A stretch of DNA of 64,000 nucleotides from Microbacterium faecale (GCF_014640975.1 NZ_BMHO01000001.1:2428166-2492165); one strand, 5' to 3'. Numbered from the stretch's first letter, positions 29,420 to 37,798 are shown. The notes: generated by a model not told the origin, from the sequence alone. Numbers and translations: made by a program.

Positions 29420-29919
29420 CGGCGCATGAGCCTCTCGCCCGTGTCGCGCTTGTCCTCGAGCACGCCGCCGTTCTTCTCGATCGTGCGAATCGAGGCGACG
29501 TTGTCGTCGACGCAGGTGACGAGCACGCGCGGATAACCGCGCTCACGCGCCAGGTCGAGCGTCTGCGCCAGCGCCCACGAGGCGAGGCCGCGCTGGCGCG
29601 CGGACGGTCGGATGCCGTAGCCGATGTGACCGCCGAAGTTCTCGAGGTACTCGGTCAGCTCGTGCCGGAACGAGATGGCGCCGAGGTACTCGTCGCCGTC
29701 GACGATCCACCGATACGTGTCGCAGACGAGCCCGGGCCGACGCGGCGTGTGCTCGGAGGCGATCAACTCGGCCACGTAGGTCGCAAACCCTGCTTCGCTG
29801 AGGATGTCGTCGTCATCGTGGAGCCCGGCGCCGTCCTGGGTGGCTCCCGCCCATTCGCGGTTCGATTCGAGGAAGGACGCGTGAAACCGGGTGTCGGGGA
29901 CGACGAGCTGAGGCATCAT
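29371..29919 (-). CDS. GNAT family N-acetyltransferase
   Basis: A 182-aa acetyltransferase. The acetyl-CoA motif is GIRPSARQRGLASWALAQTLDLA, followed by VTCVDDNVASIRTIEKNGG, the usual GNAT strand-helix pattern of the RimJ/small-molecule type. Substrate unknown. Two adjacent ATG codons open the gene; TAGCGT upstream is 6 nt from the second. The last 49 nt overlap the convergent response-regulator gene. Confidence 0.88.
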   Translation of the reverse strand: MMPQLVVPDTRFHASFLESNREWAGATQDGAGLHDDDDILSEAGFATYVAELIASEHTPRRPGLVCDTYRWIVDGDEYLGAISFRHELTEYLENFGGHIGYGIRPSARQRGLASWALAQTLDLARERGYPRVLVTCVDDNVASIRTIEKNGGVLEDKRDTGERLMRRYWIELSVPGRTSPVS

Positions 29920-29952
29920 CCTACGCTACGCCTTCGACGGGACACGTACGGC

Positions 29953-30294
29953 TCAGGCGCGCAGGACTTTCTCCATCGCCTTTCCCTTCGCGAGCTCGTC
30001 GACGAGTTTGTCGAGATACCGGATCTTCTGCATGAGCGGATCCTCGATGTCCTGCACACGAACCCCGCACACGACGCCGGTGATGAGCGACGCATTCGGA
30101 TTCAGCGTCGCGTCGTCGAAGAACCGCTCGAAGGAGTTCTCGGAGAAGATCTGAGCCTGCAGGGCCTCTTCGTCGAAACCCGTCAGCCATTCGATAGCTT
30201 CGTGGAGCTCGGCCATCGTGCGCCCCTTCCGCTCCATCTTCCTCACGTAGTGCGGATAGACGGAGGCGAAGCTCATGGTGAAGATCTTGCTCAT
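29953..30294 (-). CDS. DUF2200 family protein
   Basis: A 113-aa protein. The opening [26 protein letters not shown] and the [30 protein letters not shown] segment are characteristic of DUF2200. It is a soluble helical protein whose function is unknown. It is probably transcribed alone. Confidence 0.9.
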   Translation of the reverse strand: MSKIFTMSFASVYPHYVRKMERKGRTMAELHEAIEWLTGFDEEALQAQIFSENSFERFFDDATLNPNASLITGVVCGVRVQDIEDPLMQKIRYLDKLVDELAKGKAMEKVLRA

Positions 30295-30320
30295 GTCGCG
30301 AGCCTACGCGCGTGGCTGAT

Positions 30321-30650
30321 TCAGATGGGCACGTTGACCAGAACCACGAAGGTGAGGGTGCCAAGGCCGACGCTGAGCAGCGTGCGCCGCCCGAAGAGCA
30401 GATGGGCGGCGATCGTGACCGCCGCCGCGATGGCCGCGGGGATCACGTGCGCGGCATTGGCGACGATCGTCGAGCGGAACGTCTCCGCGGCGAGGATGGC
30501 GAGGATCCCCACCGGCATCCAGACGCTGAGCGCGCGGACGACCTTCGACTCGCGCAGTGGCTTGAGGATCGCGAATGGCAGGGCGCGCAGCGCGAACGTG
30601 ATGATGAACGCAATCGCGAGCACGCCCACGATGTACCAGGTGCCGATCAT
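30321..30650 (-). CDS. azlD: AzlD-type branched-chain amino acid exporter subunit
   Basis: Small membrane subunit of an AzlCD (BrnFE-type) exporter, 109 aa. Three or four hydrophobic segments and the AzlD-like FALRALPFAIL motif are visible. Its ATG overlaps the azlC stop (ATGA). Together they probably export branched-chain amino acids or similar metabolites; the ilv cluster 20 kb away is not linked. Confidence 0.88.
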   Translation of the reverse strand: MIGTWYIVGVLAIAFIITFALRALPFAILKPLRESKVVRALSVWMPVGILAILAAETFRSTIVANAAHVIPAAIAAAVTIAAHLLFGRRTLLSVGLGTLTFVVLVNVPI

Positions 30651-31357
30651 GTGACCGTCCCTCTCTGCCGGGCCACCGCGAACCGGATCGCGAGGAGCAG
30701 CAGGAACAGCAGCATCGACGCGAACAGCGCCTGCCCGGGCACGGCGACGACCGCGATCGCGAAGCTCAGCCCCGCGAGGAGCAGCGACGGCACCTGATCC
30801 CACCGGCGCGCGGCGTCGAGCGTCAGGGTGATGAACAGCGCGCAGAGTGCGAACTCGAGCCCGTCGATGCGCTCCGGCAGCAGGGATCCGACGAGCAGCC
30901 CCGCGAGCCCGCCCAGCACCCAGTACGACTGCAGCGACGCCTGGAGCGCGATGAGACGCCACGAGGTCCACGTGTCGGGCCGCGTTGCGGTGATCGCGTA
31001 GGTCTCATCCGTCAACGCGTACACCGAGTAGACCTTCGCGAGCGGGTGACGGATCGCGCCGATGGGGAACGAGAACGCATAGAACACGTGACGGAAGTTG
31101 ACCAGCAAAGTGGTGAGCGCGATCGCCGCGAGCGGCGTCGCGGTCGTCATGAGGCCGACGAGCAGCAGTTCGAGAGAACCCGCGTACCCGAAGACCGACA
31201 GCGCCGGCGCAACCCACAGCGGAAGCCCCGACTGGTACACGAGCAGCCCAAAGGCGATCCCGAGAGGGAAGAGCCCGAGCCCGGCCGACAGCGACGCGCG
31301 AATGCCGGCCAGGAGTTCCCGGCGGCGCCATCCGCGATCGCGTGTCACATCGCCCAC
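30647..31357 (-). CDS. azlC: AzlC family branched-chain amino acid exporter
   Basis: Large membrane subunit, about 236 aa, of an AzlCD exporter. Motifs are LGLFPLGIAFGLL, GYAGSLELLLVGL, and LVNFRHVFYAFSFP, followed by YALTDETYA. There are five or more hydrophobic segments. The start is uncertain: GTG codons at 31384, 31357 and 31348 are all in frame, and none has a clear ribosome site. I used the middle one. It is followed by azlD with a four-base overlap. Confidence 0.88.
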   Translation of the reverse strand: MGDVTRDRGWRRRELLAGIRASLSAGLGLFPLGIAFGLLVYQSGLPLWVAPALSVFGYAGSLELLLVGLMTTATPLAAIALTTLLVNFRHVFYAFSFPIGAIRHPLAKVYSVYALTDETYAITATRPDTWTSWRLIALQASLQSYWVLGGLAGLLVGSLLPERIDGLEFALCALFITLTLDAARRWDQVPSLLLAGLSFAIAVVAVPGQALFASMLLFLLLLAIRFAVARQRGTVT

Positions 31358-31417
31358 ATCGCTATCGTCGCAGACCACCGCCACGCGAATCTGCCAGCGC
31401 GCTCGGAGGCCGCGGGG

Positions 31418-32002
31418 TCACCCTCGTCGGCCGACGATGAACCCGCTCTTTCCGCGGATGTAGGCGAGTCGATCGCCCAGGTGTTCGGCAGCCAGTCGTC
31501 GCTTCAGCGCAGCGTAGGCGTCACGATCCCGGTCGTTCGCACGCAGCCGATCGCGGAACGCGAGATACCGGCACCAGTCCAGGCCATCATGGACGACGAC
31601 GTGCGCGTTGACGAGACGGACGCCGATCTCGCGCTCGAGTCCGTACATCCGGTCCGGTCGGACGTCGTCGCTCGCGCCGCGGTACAGAAATCCACTCTCG
31701 ACCAGCCAGTCATGCACGTCCGGCGCCTCCTTTTCGGAGATGCCGACGGCGATATCCAGGATCGCCTTCGCGGTCAGTCCCGGAACCGACGTCGATCCGA
31801 CGTGTTCGATCGCCACGACACCGTGAGGACGGGTCGGCGCGAATGCGGCGACGAGCGCAGCGTACGCCGGAGACCAGCGCGGCGACGGCGCGGCAAGCTC
31901 CACGGCGCCGCGTGCGAGACCGAGGTCAGCGTCGGCGACTGCCGCCGCGATCGCGGGATCCATCGGCAACGCGACGTCCGTGCGCTCGAAGGGATGCTTC
32001 AC
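31418..32002 (-). CDS. GrpB family protein (nucleotidyltransferase-like)
   Basis: A 194-aa GrpB/UPF0157 protein. The VAIEHVGSTSVPGLTAKAILDIAVG block is the family signature and resembles a nucleotidyltransferase active site. It is soluble. TACGGT lies 7 nt before the GTG start, so it is probably leaderless. Biochemical role not established. Confidence 0.9.
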   Translation of the reverse strand: MKHPFERTDVALPMDPAIAAAVADADLGLARGAVELAAPSPRWSPAYAALVAAFAPTRPHGVVAIEHVGSTSVPGLTAKAILDIAVGISEKEAPDVHDWLVESGFLYRGASDDVRPDRMYGLEREIGVRLVNAHVVVHDGLDWCRYLAFRDRLRANDRDRDAYAALKRRLAAEHLGDRLAYIRGKSGFIVGRRG

Positions 32003-32033
32003 GTGCTCGACCGTAGCGGAGGCCGCGGGGCGG

Positions 32034-32585
32034 TCAGTCGCGCACGGTGCGCGTGAGATGCTCGAGGTCGTCGAAGACGCCATTCACCTCGTCGACGTGC
32101 CGGTCCTCCGGCTGGAACTCGCCGTCCTGCCAGTGAGTGAAGCCGTTAAAATTGACCTCAGACCGCACGACGGGCATCGAGAAGTTCGCCACGATCTGAC
32201 GCCACTGTTCGATGGCGCGCACTCCCCCGACCGACCCGTGGCCGATAAACGCGACGGGTTTTCCGACCCACTCGGGGCCGAGCGAGTCGACGGCGTTCTT
32301 GAATCCGCCGGGCACGCCGTGGTTGTACTCGGGCGTGACGAACAGGAATGCGTCGCAAGCATCGATCGCGTCCGACCAGCGCTGGACACCGGCATCGTCA
32401 TAGCTCTTGTTCGCCGCCATCGGGTGCACCGACGTCGTCAAGGGAGGAACATCGAACTCCGCCAGGTCGACGAGTTCGAACGCGGTGTCACCGCTGCGCT
32501 TCTCCGCCAGGCCATGAACGTATCGCGCAACCGCCTCCGTCTTGCGCTCCGTGCGGATGGATCCGAGGATAATGCCGATCTTCAC
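32034..32585 (-). CDS. NADPH-dependent FMN reductase
   Basis: A 183-aa flavodoxin-fold reductase. GIILGSIRTERKTEAVARYV forms the FMN phosphate loop, and FVTPEYNHGVPGGFKNAVDSL is the family signature. It probably reduces FMN, quinones or azo compounds with NADPH. The GTG start has AAGGAA upstream. It is separated from DUF488 by a stem-loop. Confidence 0.92.
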   Translation of the reverse strand: MKIGIILGSIRTERKTEAVARYVHGLAEKRSGDTAFELVDLAEFDVPPLTTSVHPMAANKSYDDAGVQRWSDAIDACDAFLFVTPEYNHGVPGGFKNAVDSLGPEWVGKPVAFIGHGSVGGVRAIEQWRQIVANFSMPVVRSEVNFNGFTHWQDGEFQPEDRHVDEVNGVFDDLEHLTRTVRD

Positions 32586-32647
32586 CGTCTGATTCCTTTC
32601 GTCGGGTACGTCTCTGTGCACCATAGCCTCTTGCGACCTCCGCGAAA

Positions 32648-32701
32648 CGCGAGTGCCGTTCCGTCCTCTTGTCGCTGTGAGGGGGCGGTACAGCACTCGC
32701 G
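32648..32701 (-). terminator. Inverted repeat downstream of DUF488
   Basis: CGCGAGTGC (32648-32656) pairs with GCACTCGCG (32693-32701) around 36 nt. It is placed to end transcription from the DUF488 gene before the FMN reductase. No T-tract, so its strength is uncertain. Confidence 0.4.
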
Positions 32702-32707
32702 GAGCGC

Positions 32708-32809
32708 TCAGTCGAAGTGCGCGCGCAGCCGTTCGAGGGCGTCGTCCGCAACGAGATGCGAGCGTTGCGCGGCTTCTCCAAGCCCGTCAGCGAAGTCCGG
32801 TCCCCGCGT
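32708..32809 (-). other. In-frame coding-like extension after DUF488 stop
   Basis: Directly after the DUF488 TGA the same frame stays open for 33 more codons (about DFADGLGEAAQRSH ... LERLRAHFD) and then ends in TGA. Base usage and residue pattern look coding. It may be an ancestral C-terminus cut off by a nonsense change, or it may be read through. Confidence 0.4.
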
Positions 32810-33364
32810 TCAGTCGTCCGACGGATCCGGATAGGTCACGAGGCCGTCGGCCGCGACGAACGGCGTGGCGCCCCACTGGCCAAGAGCGTGCTCGCGTGCG
32901 GCGCCGTCCGCGAACAGGTGCGTGACCGTCCACCCGCCCGCGGCAAGCGTGTTGGCGATCAGGAGGCGATGACAGCGCCACGGCACCGGCTCGCCGCACA
33001 TGATCGCGACGGGTCGGGAGCGCGCGACGCTGGTGAGCTCGTCGATCCCTTCGCGGTACTCATCGGTGAGCGTGTAGTCCGCATAGTTCTTGAAGCTGAC
33101 GTTCTGCCACGCCGCGTTGACCGACGGGTCGACATCCTGGCGCCCGCGCCGCCCGCCGAGCTTCGCGATCCGCCGGTACTCGATGCCGTTCTCCGCAAGC
33201 CACTCAGCCATGGCGTCCGCGCCGAACTGCGGGCTGCGGCGTGACCCCGGGTGCGCGCGCACGTCGACGAGCATGGCGATCCCGTGCTCGTCCAAGAGCT
33301 CGAGGAAGTCGGGGATCGGCGAGGTCCAGTGCCCGACCGTCCAGATCTCGCGACGCTCGCTCAC
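32810..33364 (-). CDS. DUF488 domain protein
   Basis: A 184-aa DUF488 protein. The family blocks are WTVGHWTSPIPDFLELL, VDVRAHPGSRRSPQF, and MCGEPVPWRCHRLLIANTL with a conserved Cys and His pair. It is soluble and of unknown biochemical role. The GTG start is used. The reading frame continues beyond the TGA for 33 codons (see the separate entry). Confidence 0.9.
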   Translation of the reverse strand: MSERREIWTVGHWTSPIPDFLELLDEHGIAMLVDVRAHPGSRRSPQFGADAMAEWLAENGIEYRRIAKLGGRRGRQDVDPSVNAAWQNVSFKNYADYTLTDEYREGIDELTSVARSRPVAIMCGEPVPWRCHRLLIANTLAAGGWTVTHLFADGAAREHALGQWGATPFVAADGLVTYPDPSDD

Positions 33365-33376
33365 GTGATGCTCCGA

Positions 33377-33589
33377 TCAGCTGACCCGGTGGAGCGCCGT
33401 CGCCTTGTGCATGGCGACGTGGTCGGTCTTGTCGCTCTTGATCTCGTACTGCGGATCATCCACGCTGCAGCGGCGCATGTGTCCCTTGTATTCGGTGTCC
33501 TGCGTGTGCTTCTTGATGATCACGCCGGTGACTTCACCCGCTTCCGAGTTCCAACGAACGTGATCGCCGACGGCAAAATCGCTGCTCAT
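33377..33589 (-). CDS. DUF2945 small protein (Tudor-like fold)
   Basis: A 70-aa protein. FAVGDHVRWNSEAGEVTGVI and HMRRCSVDDPQYEIKSDKTDHVAMHK match DUF2945, the hypervirulence-associated Tudor-like domain. AAGGAAGGC precedes the ATG. It sits 12 nt upstream of DUF488 on the same strand, so the two are probably co-transcribed. Function unknown. Confidence 0.88.
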   Translation of the reverse strand: MSSDFAVGDHVRWNSEAGEVTGVIIKKHTQDTEYKGHMRRCSVDDPQYEIKSDKTDHVAMHKATALHRVS

Positions 33590-33639
33590 GATCGCCTTCC
33601 TTTCGGGACCCTGTGCCCCGTGGACAGAGGGAGGGCGTG

Positions 33640-34053
33640 TCACTCTACTCGCGCCGACGACCGTACACGAGAGGGTTGCGTCGGAGACGCAGGCGCCGCA
33701 TACGCGGAGCAGTCCGCACATCTCGTGACGAGGCCGTGACGGCACTCGCGAACGTGCACGAGGAAGGTCTCCGTGGCATCCAGCACGGCCTGCTGCCGCC
33801 GAACCGCACGCAACCGCTCGTCGATCACCGCACGGCGCTCGGGCTCACCACGGTGCAGAACGCGACGGATCTCGGCCAGGCTCAGCCCCGCTGCCTGACA
33901 GGACCGCACGATGCGGCAGCGCACGAGATGCTCCTCGTCGTACTCGCGGTGCCCCGACGCGGTTCGTCGTGGCACGACGACACCTTCGTCCTCCCAATGC
34001 CGCAGGACGTGCGTCGCCACGTCGAGCTGGGTGGCCGCTTCGCCGATCCTCAT
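33640..34053 (-). CDS. MerR family transcriptional regulator
   Basis: A 137-aa MerR regulator. The HTH/wing is MRIGEAATQLDVATHVLRHWEDEGVV ... HREYDEEHL, followed by a dimerisation helix. The C-terminus carries a CRHGLVTRCADC cluster of three cysteines that could bind metal or an Fe-S cluster. AAGGAGG precedes the ATG. It is divergent from an alpha/beta hydrolase whose promoter has the hallmark 19-bp spacer and an 18-bp palindrome. Confidence 0.92.
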   Translation of the reverse strand: MRIGEAATQLDVATHVLRHWEDEGVVVPRRTASGHREYDEEHLVRCRIVRSCQAAGLSLAEIRRVLHRGEPERRAVIDERLRAVRRQQAVLDATETFLVHVRECRHGLVTRCADCSAYAAPASPTQPSRVRSSARVE

Positions 34054-34064
34054 CGCACGCCTCC

Positions 34065-34095
34065 TTGACTTCAGGTTAACCTGAAGATCTAGCGT
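34065..34095 (+). promoter_or_regulatory. MerR-type promoter with 18-bp palindrome
   Basis: TTGACT and TAGCGT are separated by 19 nt, the over-long spacer used by MerR-family activators. CTTCAGGTTAACCTGAAG (34069-34086), a perfect palindrome, fills the spacer. The hydrolase ATG lies 6 nt after the -10 box, so the mRNA is probably leaderless. Confidence 0.8.
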
Positions 34096-34101
34096 GGCGG
34101 C

Positions 34102-34953
34102 ATGACCGACGAGTACTCGCTCCGCCCGATCCGCGTCACCATCGACGGCGTCGAGATCGTGACGTACCGCGCGGGCGCGCACGACATGTCCTCGGACGGC
34201 GACATCGTGTTGTGCCACGGCACGCCGTGGTCGGCAGCCACCTGGCTGCCCCTGGTGCGCCTCCTGGCCGAGACGCACCGGGTCTTCCTCTGGGACATGC
34301 CCGGATACGGTCGGTCGATCTCCGAGTCCGACGTCGCGATCGACCTCCCCCGGCAGAGTCGCCGCCTCGCCGCGCTGATCGATCACTGGCGACTTGACCG
34401 GCCGCACGTCGTCGCGCACGATATCGGCGGCGCCGTCGCCCTCGGCGCGCACCTGTTCGAAGCGAGCGAATTCGCGTCGCTGTACCTGCTCGACGTCGTC
34501 ACCCTCGACCCGTGGGGATCCGCCTTCTTTCGCCTGGTCGCCGAGAACGAGACGACGTTCGCGGCGCTGCCCGCGAACCTTCACGCGGCGCTGGTGCGCG
34601 AGTACATCGCCGGTGCGACCCGATCCGCTCTCGCCCCTGACTGGGTCGACAAGCTGGCCCTTCCCTGGCTGTCGCGCGCTGGTCAACGTGCCTTCTACAG
34701 TCAGATCGCGCAGCTGGATCCGCGTCATACCCGCCCCCTCGTCGAGCGACTCGCCGAGGTGCGATGCCCCACGCATATCGGCTGGGGCGATCTCGACCCG
34801 TGGATCCCCGTTGAGCAGGCGTCACAACTCGCAGCGAAACTCCCCGGAACCACAGGCATCAGTCTGTTCCCACGAGCCGGGCACCTCGTACCGCTGGAAG
34901 CGACCACGGAACTCCGTCACGACCTCGCTCGGTGGCTCACCCGCTCGACATGA
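34102..34953 (+). CDS. Alpha/beta hydrolase (Asp-nucleophile type)
   Basis: A 283-aa hydrolase. The oxyanion motif is LCHGTPWSAATW. The nucleophile elbow reads VAHDIGGAVALG, with Asp rather than Ser, as in haloalkane dehalogenases and epoxide hydrolases. The C-terminal acid is in GWGDLDPWIP and the His in PRAGHLVP. Substrate unknown. It is controlled by the divergent MerR regulator, to judge from the promoter at 34065-34095. Confidence 0.88.
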   Translation: MTDEYSLRPIRVTIDGVEIVTYRAGAHDMSSDGDIVLCHGTPWSAATWLPLVRLLAETHRVFLWDMPGYGRSISESDVAIDLPRQSRRLAALIDHWRLDRPHVVAHDIGGAVALGAHLFEASEFASLYLLDVVTLDPWGSAFFRLVAENETTFAALPANLHAALVREYIAGATRSALAPDWVDKLALPWLSRAGQRAFYSQIAQLDPRHTRPLVERLAEVRCPTHIGWGDLDPWIPVEQASQLAAKLPGTTGISLFPRAGHLVPLEATTELRHDLARWLTRST

Positions 34954-35032
34954 ATATGCGCACACCGCGCGACGAACCGCTCCGAAGTGGTGTAGAAACT
35001 ATCCGTACACGCTGGTTCCAACGGAGGATCCC

Positions 35033-35326
35033 ATGTCATTCCAGGCCTATCTCGACACGATCGAGAAGAAGACCGGTCTCACGCCGCGCCAGCTCCTGGA
35101 GATCGCGAGCGAGAAAGGGCTCGACGCACCCGGGGTGAAGGCGGGCGAGATCCTCACGTGGCTCAAGGAGGACTATGACCTCGGACGGGGCCACGGCATG
35201 GCGCTCGTGCATGTGATCCAGAAGGGGCCGACGATCAGCAGCAAGCACGTCGGGACCGACGGTGTGCACCGCGATGAATCGGACACCCTCTGGCTCGACG
35301 GCATCGCAACCAAGCCGTCTGCCTGA
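35033..35326 (+). CDS. DUF4287 domain protein
   Basis: A 97-aa protein: MSFQAYLDTIEKKTGLTPRQL and GEILTWLKEDYDLGRGHGMALVHVI are the DUF4287 signature, followed by a short tail. It is soluble and mostly helical, of unknown function. CGGAGG lies 7 nt before the ATG. Monocistronic. Confidence 0.9.
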   Translation: MSFQAYLDTIEKKTGLTPRQLLEIASEKGLDAPGVKAGEILTWLKEDYDLGRGHGMALVHVIQKGPTISSKHVGTDGVHRDESDTLWLDGIATKPSA

Positions 35327-35751
35327 GCACACAGGGAAGGGAACACGCGCGTCGACCGCCCAGCGCGCAAGCAGACGCCGGCCCGAATCGCTCAGAGTCT
35401 GGGTCGATGCCATCTCACGACGAGCAGCGTCCTCGCGGCAGCAGCCTGGTTCACACAGCGAAGCGCGCGCACCTCGTGTCCACGCCTATTCCACCCGGTG
35501 CTCGCCGGGCTTCGGTCGACGCGCTTTCGCCAATGGGCCGGTAGGAACGCGGCGCACCCAGAAATACCGGGGAGTGCCGCGCGCCCACCGTAGCGCCGAA
35601 CCGGCGGCCAACGTGAGGCCCGACGATTCATCTCAAAAATCGGGAGGCGCGCCGCCGTCGACGGCATACCGTCAACGAGTGCCGCAGGTCGAAGAGATAG
35701 TGCAGACCCAGCGGGTCAGTGGTCATCCGTGTCGACGCCGCGATGACCTGA
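35327..35751. other. Intergenic stretch without a supported gene
   Basis: About 425 nt between two convergent genes. Short open frames exist on both strands, but none has a family match, a ribosome site or a coding-like residue pattern. It may hold gene remnants too decayed to recognise. Confidence 0.5.
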
Positions 35752-36090
35752 TCACGCCGTCCCGCCGGCGTCGTCCTGCTGCGCGCGATCGTGGCGGGTC
35801 CGTCGAGCCCACCACACGATGACGAAAATGGTGCACCCCAGCAAGGCGAGCGTCGCGAGGCCCAAGAAGACGACACCGATCATGGTGCCGACCGCGTCGA
35901 GCGACTGGTCGGGATACGGCGCCGACTCGGTGACCTCGAAATAGAGCGACAGAAGCCACAGGGTGAGCCAGCCCAGTCCAATCGTGGTGACGACACACGC
36001 CGAGATGTTCACCCAGGGGTTGAAGAATACGCCACCTCTGACCGTGATCTTCTTCGGGTCCGGTCGGAACTCATCGTCGAACTGGGGCAT
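35752..36090 (-). CDS. Two-segment membrane protein (112 aa)
   Basis: A hypothetical membrane protein. Hydrophobic segments lie at about residues 25-52 (ISACVVTTIGLGWLTLWLLSL) and 68-95 (TMIGVVFLGLATLALLGCTIF). A basic/acidic tail follows. The N-terminus MPQFDDEFRPDPKKITVRGG is hydrophilic. The family is not recognised. Confidence 0.75.
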   Translation of the reverse strand: MPQFDDEFRPDPKKITVRGGVFFNPWVNISACVVTTIGLGWLTLWLLSLYFEVTESAPYPDQSLDAVGTMIGVVFLGLATLALLGCTIFVIVWWARRTRHDRAQQDDAGGTA

Positions 36091-36137
36091 GCCTACAGTG
36101 TGACAGAGTCGCGTCTATCCGCACCCGAACGGCGACG

Positions 36138-36938
36138 TCACGACGAGCGACCGTGGGGGCGCGCCTCCCGTTGACTGCCGAGCCACTCGTCAAAGGAAGT
36201 GGGGGCAATTTCCACGTCATGTGCCGGAAGGAGAACGTTCCCGGCCATCGTCGCATCGAAGACTCCGTCGTCCCATGTCGGCACGAGCCGGACCGAGCGA
36301 CCTCGTGCCTCGTGGGTGCGTCGCGCCATGTCCACGAGGTCGTGGGGATCGGGGCCGGCGACATCGACGTGACGCCCCTGAGCAGGGCCTGTCGCCACGC
36401 GGGTCAGAATCGCCGCGACATCTCGCGGCGCGATCGGCTGCACGAGCAGAGGGGGGACCCGTGCCACTCCATCCACTTCGGACCATGACGCAACCATCTC
36501 GCCGAAGTCATGGAACTGGGTGGCCGGCACGATCGTGTACGGCACTTGGCCGGCCTCGACTGCCGCTTCCTGGGCGCGTTTACCGGCGTAATGGGCGTTT
36601 CCGTTGACTCTGCCAACGCCCGCGATCGACAGCACCACGTGATGACCAACACCCGCGTGAAGCCCTCGGGTTAAGAGGTTCGCGCTCACGGTGCGAAAGA
36701 AGCCGGTCGTCTCAGAGCGGTCGCGCGACGTGCTGTTCGTCACATCGATCACGGCCCCTACCCCATTGAGCGCATCATCCAGACCGGCGCCGGTCACGAG
36801 GTTCACCCCGTGATGTCGACTGAGAGGAACAACCTCGTGCCCAGCCTCTTCCAGCAGAAGTCGGGTCAACGTTCCGATCCGGCCGGTGGCCCCCGCGATT
36901 GCGACGCGTGTCGGACGGTCACGTATTGTGGATTTCAT
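36138..36938 (-). CDS. NmrA/SDR-type NAD(P)-binding protein
   Basis: A 266-aa atypical short-chain dehydrogenase. The Rossmann motif is VAIAGATGRIGTLTRLLLEEAGHEV. It lacks the classical YxxxK pair, having AHYAGKRAQEAAVEAGQVPYTIV, as in NmrA-like redox sensors or oxidoreductases. TATTGT lies 6 nt before the ATG (leaderless pattern) inside the operator at 36924-36950. Divergent from an Rrf2 regulator. Confidence 0.88.
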   Translation of the reverse strand: MKSTIRDRPTRVAIAGATGRIGTLTRLLLEEAGHEVVPLSRHHGVNLVTGAGLDDALNGVGAVIDVTNSTSRDRSETTGFFRTVSANLLTRGLHAGVGHHVVLSIAGVGRVNGNAHYAGKRAQEAAVEAGQVPYTIVPATQFHDFGEMVASWSEVDGVARVPPLLVQPIAPRDVAAILTRVATGPAQGRHVDVAGPDPHDLVDMARRTHEARGRSVRLVPTWDDGVFDATMAGNVLLPAHDVEIAPTSFDEWLGSQREARPHGRSS

Positions 36939-36950
36939 AGGTCCACAATA
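36924..36950. promoter_or_regulatory. Operator between NmrA-like and Rrf2 genes
   Basis: TATTGTGGA (36924-36932) and TCCACAATA (36942-36950) are exact complements around 9 nt. The repeat covers both the -10 box and the start codon of the NmrA-like gene, so binding would block transcription or initiation. Confidence 0.7.
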
Positions 36951-37037
36951 ACTTTCGCACTCCCGATGCGCGAGCACGCAGGTTCGTCGATGACGGAGGT
37001 TCAATAACGGAGAGACGGAACGGCTAGCCTGAGGGTC

Positions 37038-37523
37038 ATGAAGCTGCCGGCGAGCTTGGAGTGGGCATTGCACTGCACCACTGCCATTGCGCAGGTGCCG
37101 GATGGAGCAGTGAGCACGGCCCAGCTCGCGGAGCATTTCGACCTTCCGACGGCCTATCTCGCCAAGCAGTTGGCTCTGCTGGTCCGAGCGGATGTGTTGT
37201 CCGGCACGACCGGCCCGCGCGGCGGATTTCGTTTGGCGCGGCCACCTGCCGACATCACCGTCCTGAAGATCGTGGAGGCCATCGACGGTCGAGGAAACCC
37301 GTACCAGTGTCGGGAGATCAGGCAGCAGGGTCGCGGCGCGCTTCCGGCAGACCAGTGCCGTGAGCGGTGCGCTCTGGCCGCCACGATGGACGAAGCTCAC
37401 GAAGCATGGCGGACCAGCCTAGCTGCGGTGACGATCGAAAGCCTCCTCGAAACACTGCCGGAGACGATCCCCGGGCGCACTCGACGCCTCCTGGCGCGCG
37501 ACCACGCGACAGGCACCCCGTAG
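37038..37523 (+). CDS. Rrf2 family transcriptional regulator
   Basis: A 161-aa Rrf2 protein. The winged helix is AVSTAQLAEHFDLPTAYLAKQLALLVRADVLSGTTGPRGGFRLARP. Three cysteines follow (YQC, then QCRERC 16 residues later), in the region where IscR and NsrR bind an Fe-S cluster. A redox- or NO-sensing role is therefore plausible, but the spacing is unusual. TAGCCT lies 7 nt before the ATG. It probably represses the divergent NmrA-like gene. Confidence 0.9.
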   Translation: MKLPASLEWALHCTTAIAQVPDGAVSTAQLAEHFDLPTAYLAKQLALLVRADVLSGTTGPRGGFRLARPPADITVLKIVEAIDGRGNPYQCREIRQQGRGALPADQCRERCALAATMDEAHEAWRTSLAAVTIESLLETLPETIPGRTRRLLARDHATGTP

Positions 37524-37578
37524 CACCGCGTCCGTCGCCCCTCTGGCCACGGCGGCGGAGGGCTGGTGTGCGGACCCT

Positions 37579-37798
37579 GTGAACATCGACCGCATTGTGC
37601 CCGACGTGACCGTCAACGACGTGGCGGGTGGGCTCGCGATGCCGCTGCGGAGGCCGGTCTCGAGGTCATCCGCCCGCACACGCCGAGGCGCTCGGGGCGA
37701 CGCGAGGAGCCGAGCATGAAGAAAGCGGTGTCCAGTGGATCGACATGCGGGATCCAAACGGCAATCGTTTTCGCGTCTTCGCGCCGCGAAGTACGTAA
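37579..37798 (+). pseudogene. VOC/glyoxalase-fold gene remnant
   Basis: A GTG start opens VNIDRIVPDVTVNDVA, a typical VOC N-terminus. The frame then breaks, and family-like pieces continue in other frames: AAAEAGLEVIRP, then ESGVQWIDMRDPNGNRFRVF ending in TAA at 37796-37798. The middle is missing. It is a frameshifted, deleted VOC gene. Confidence 0.6.
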
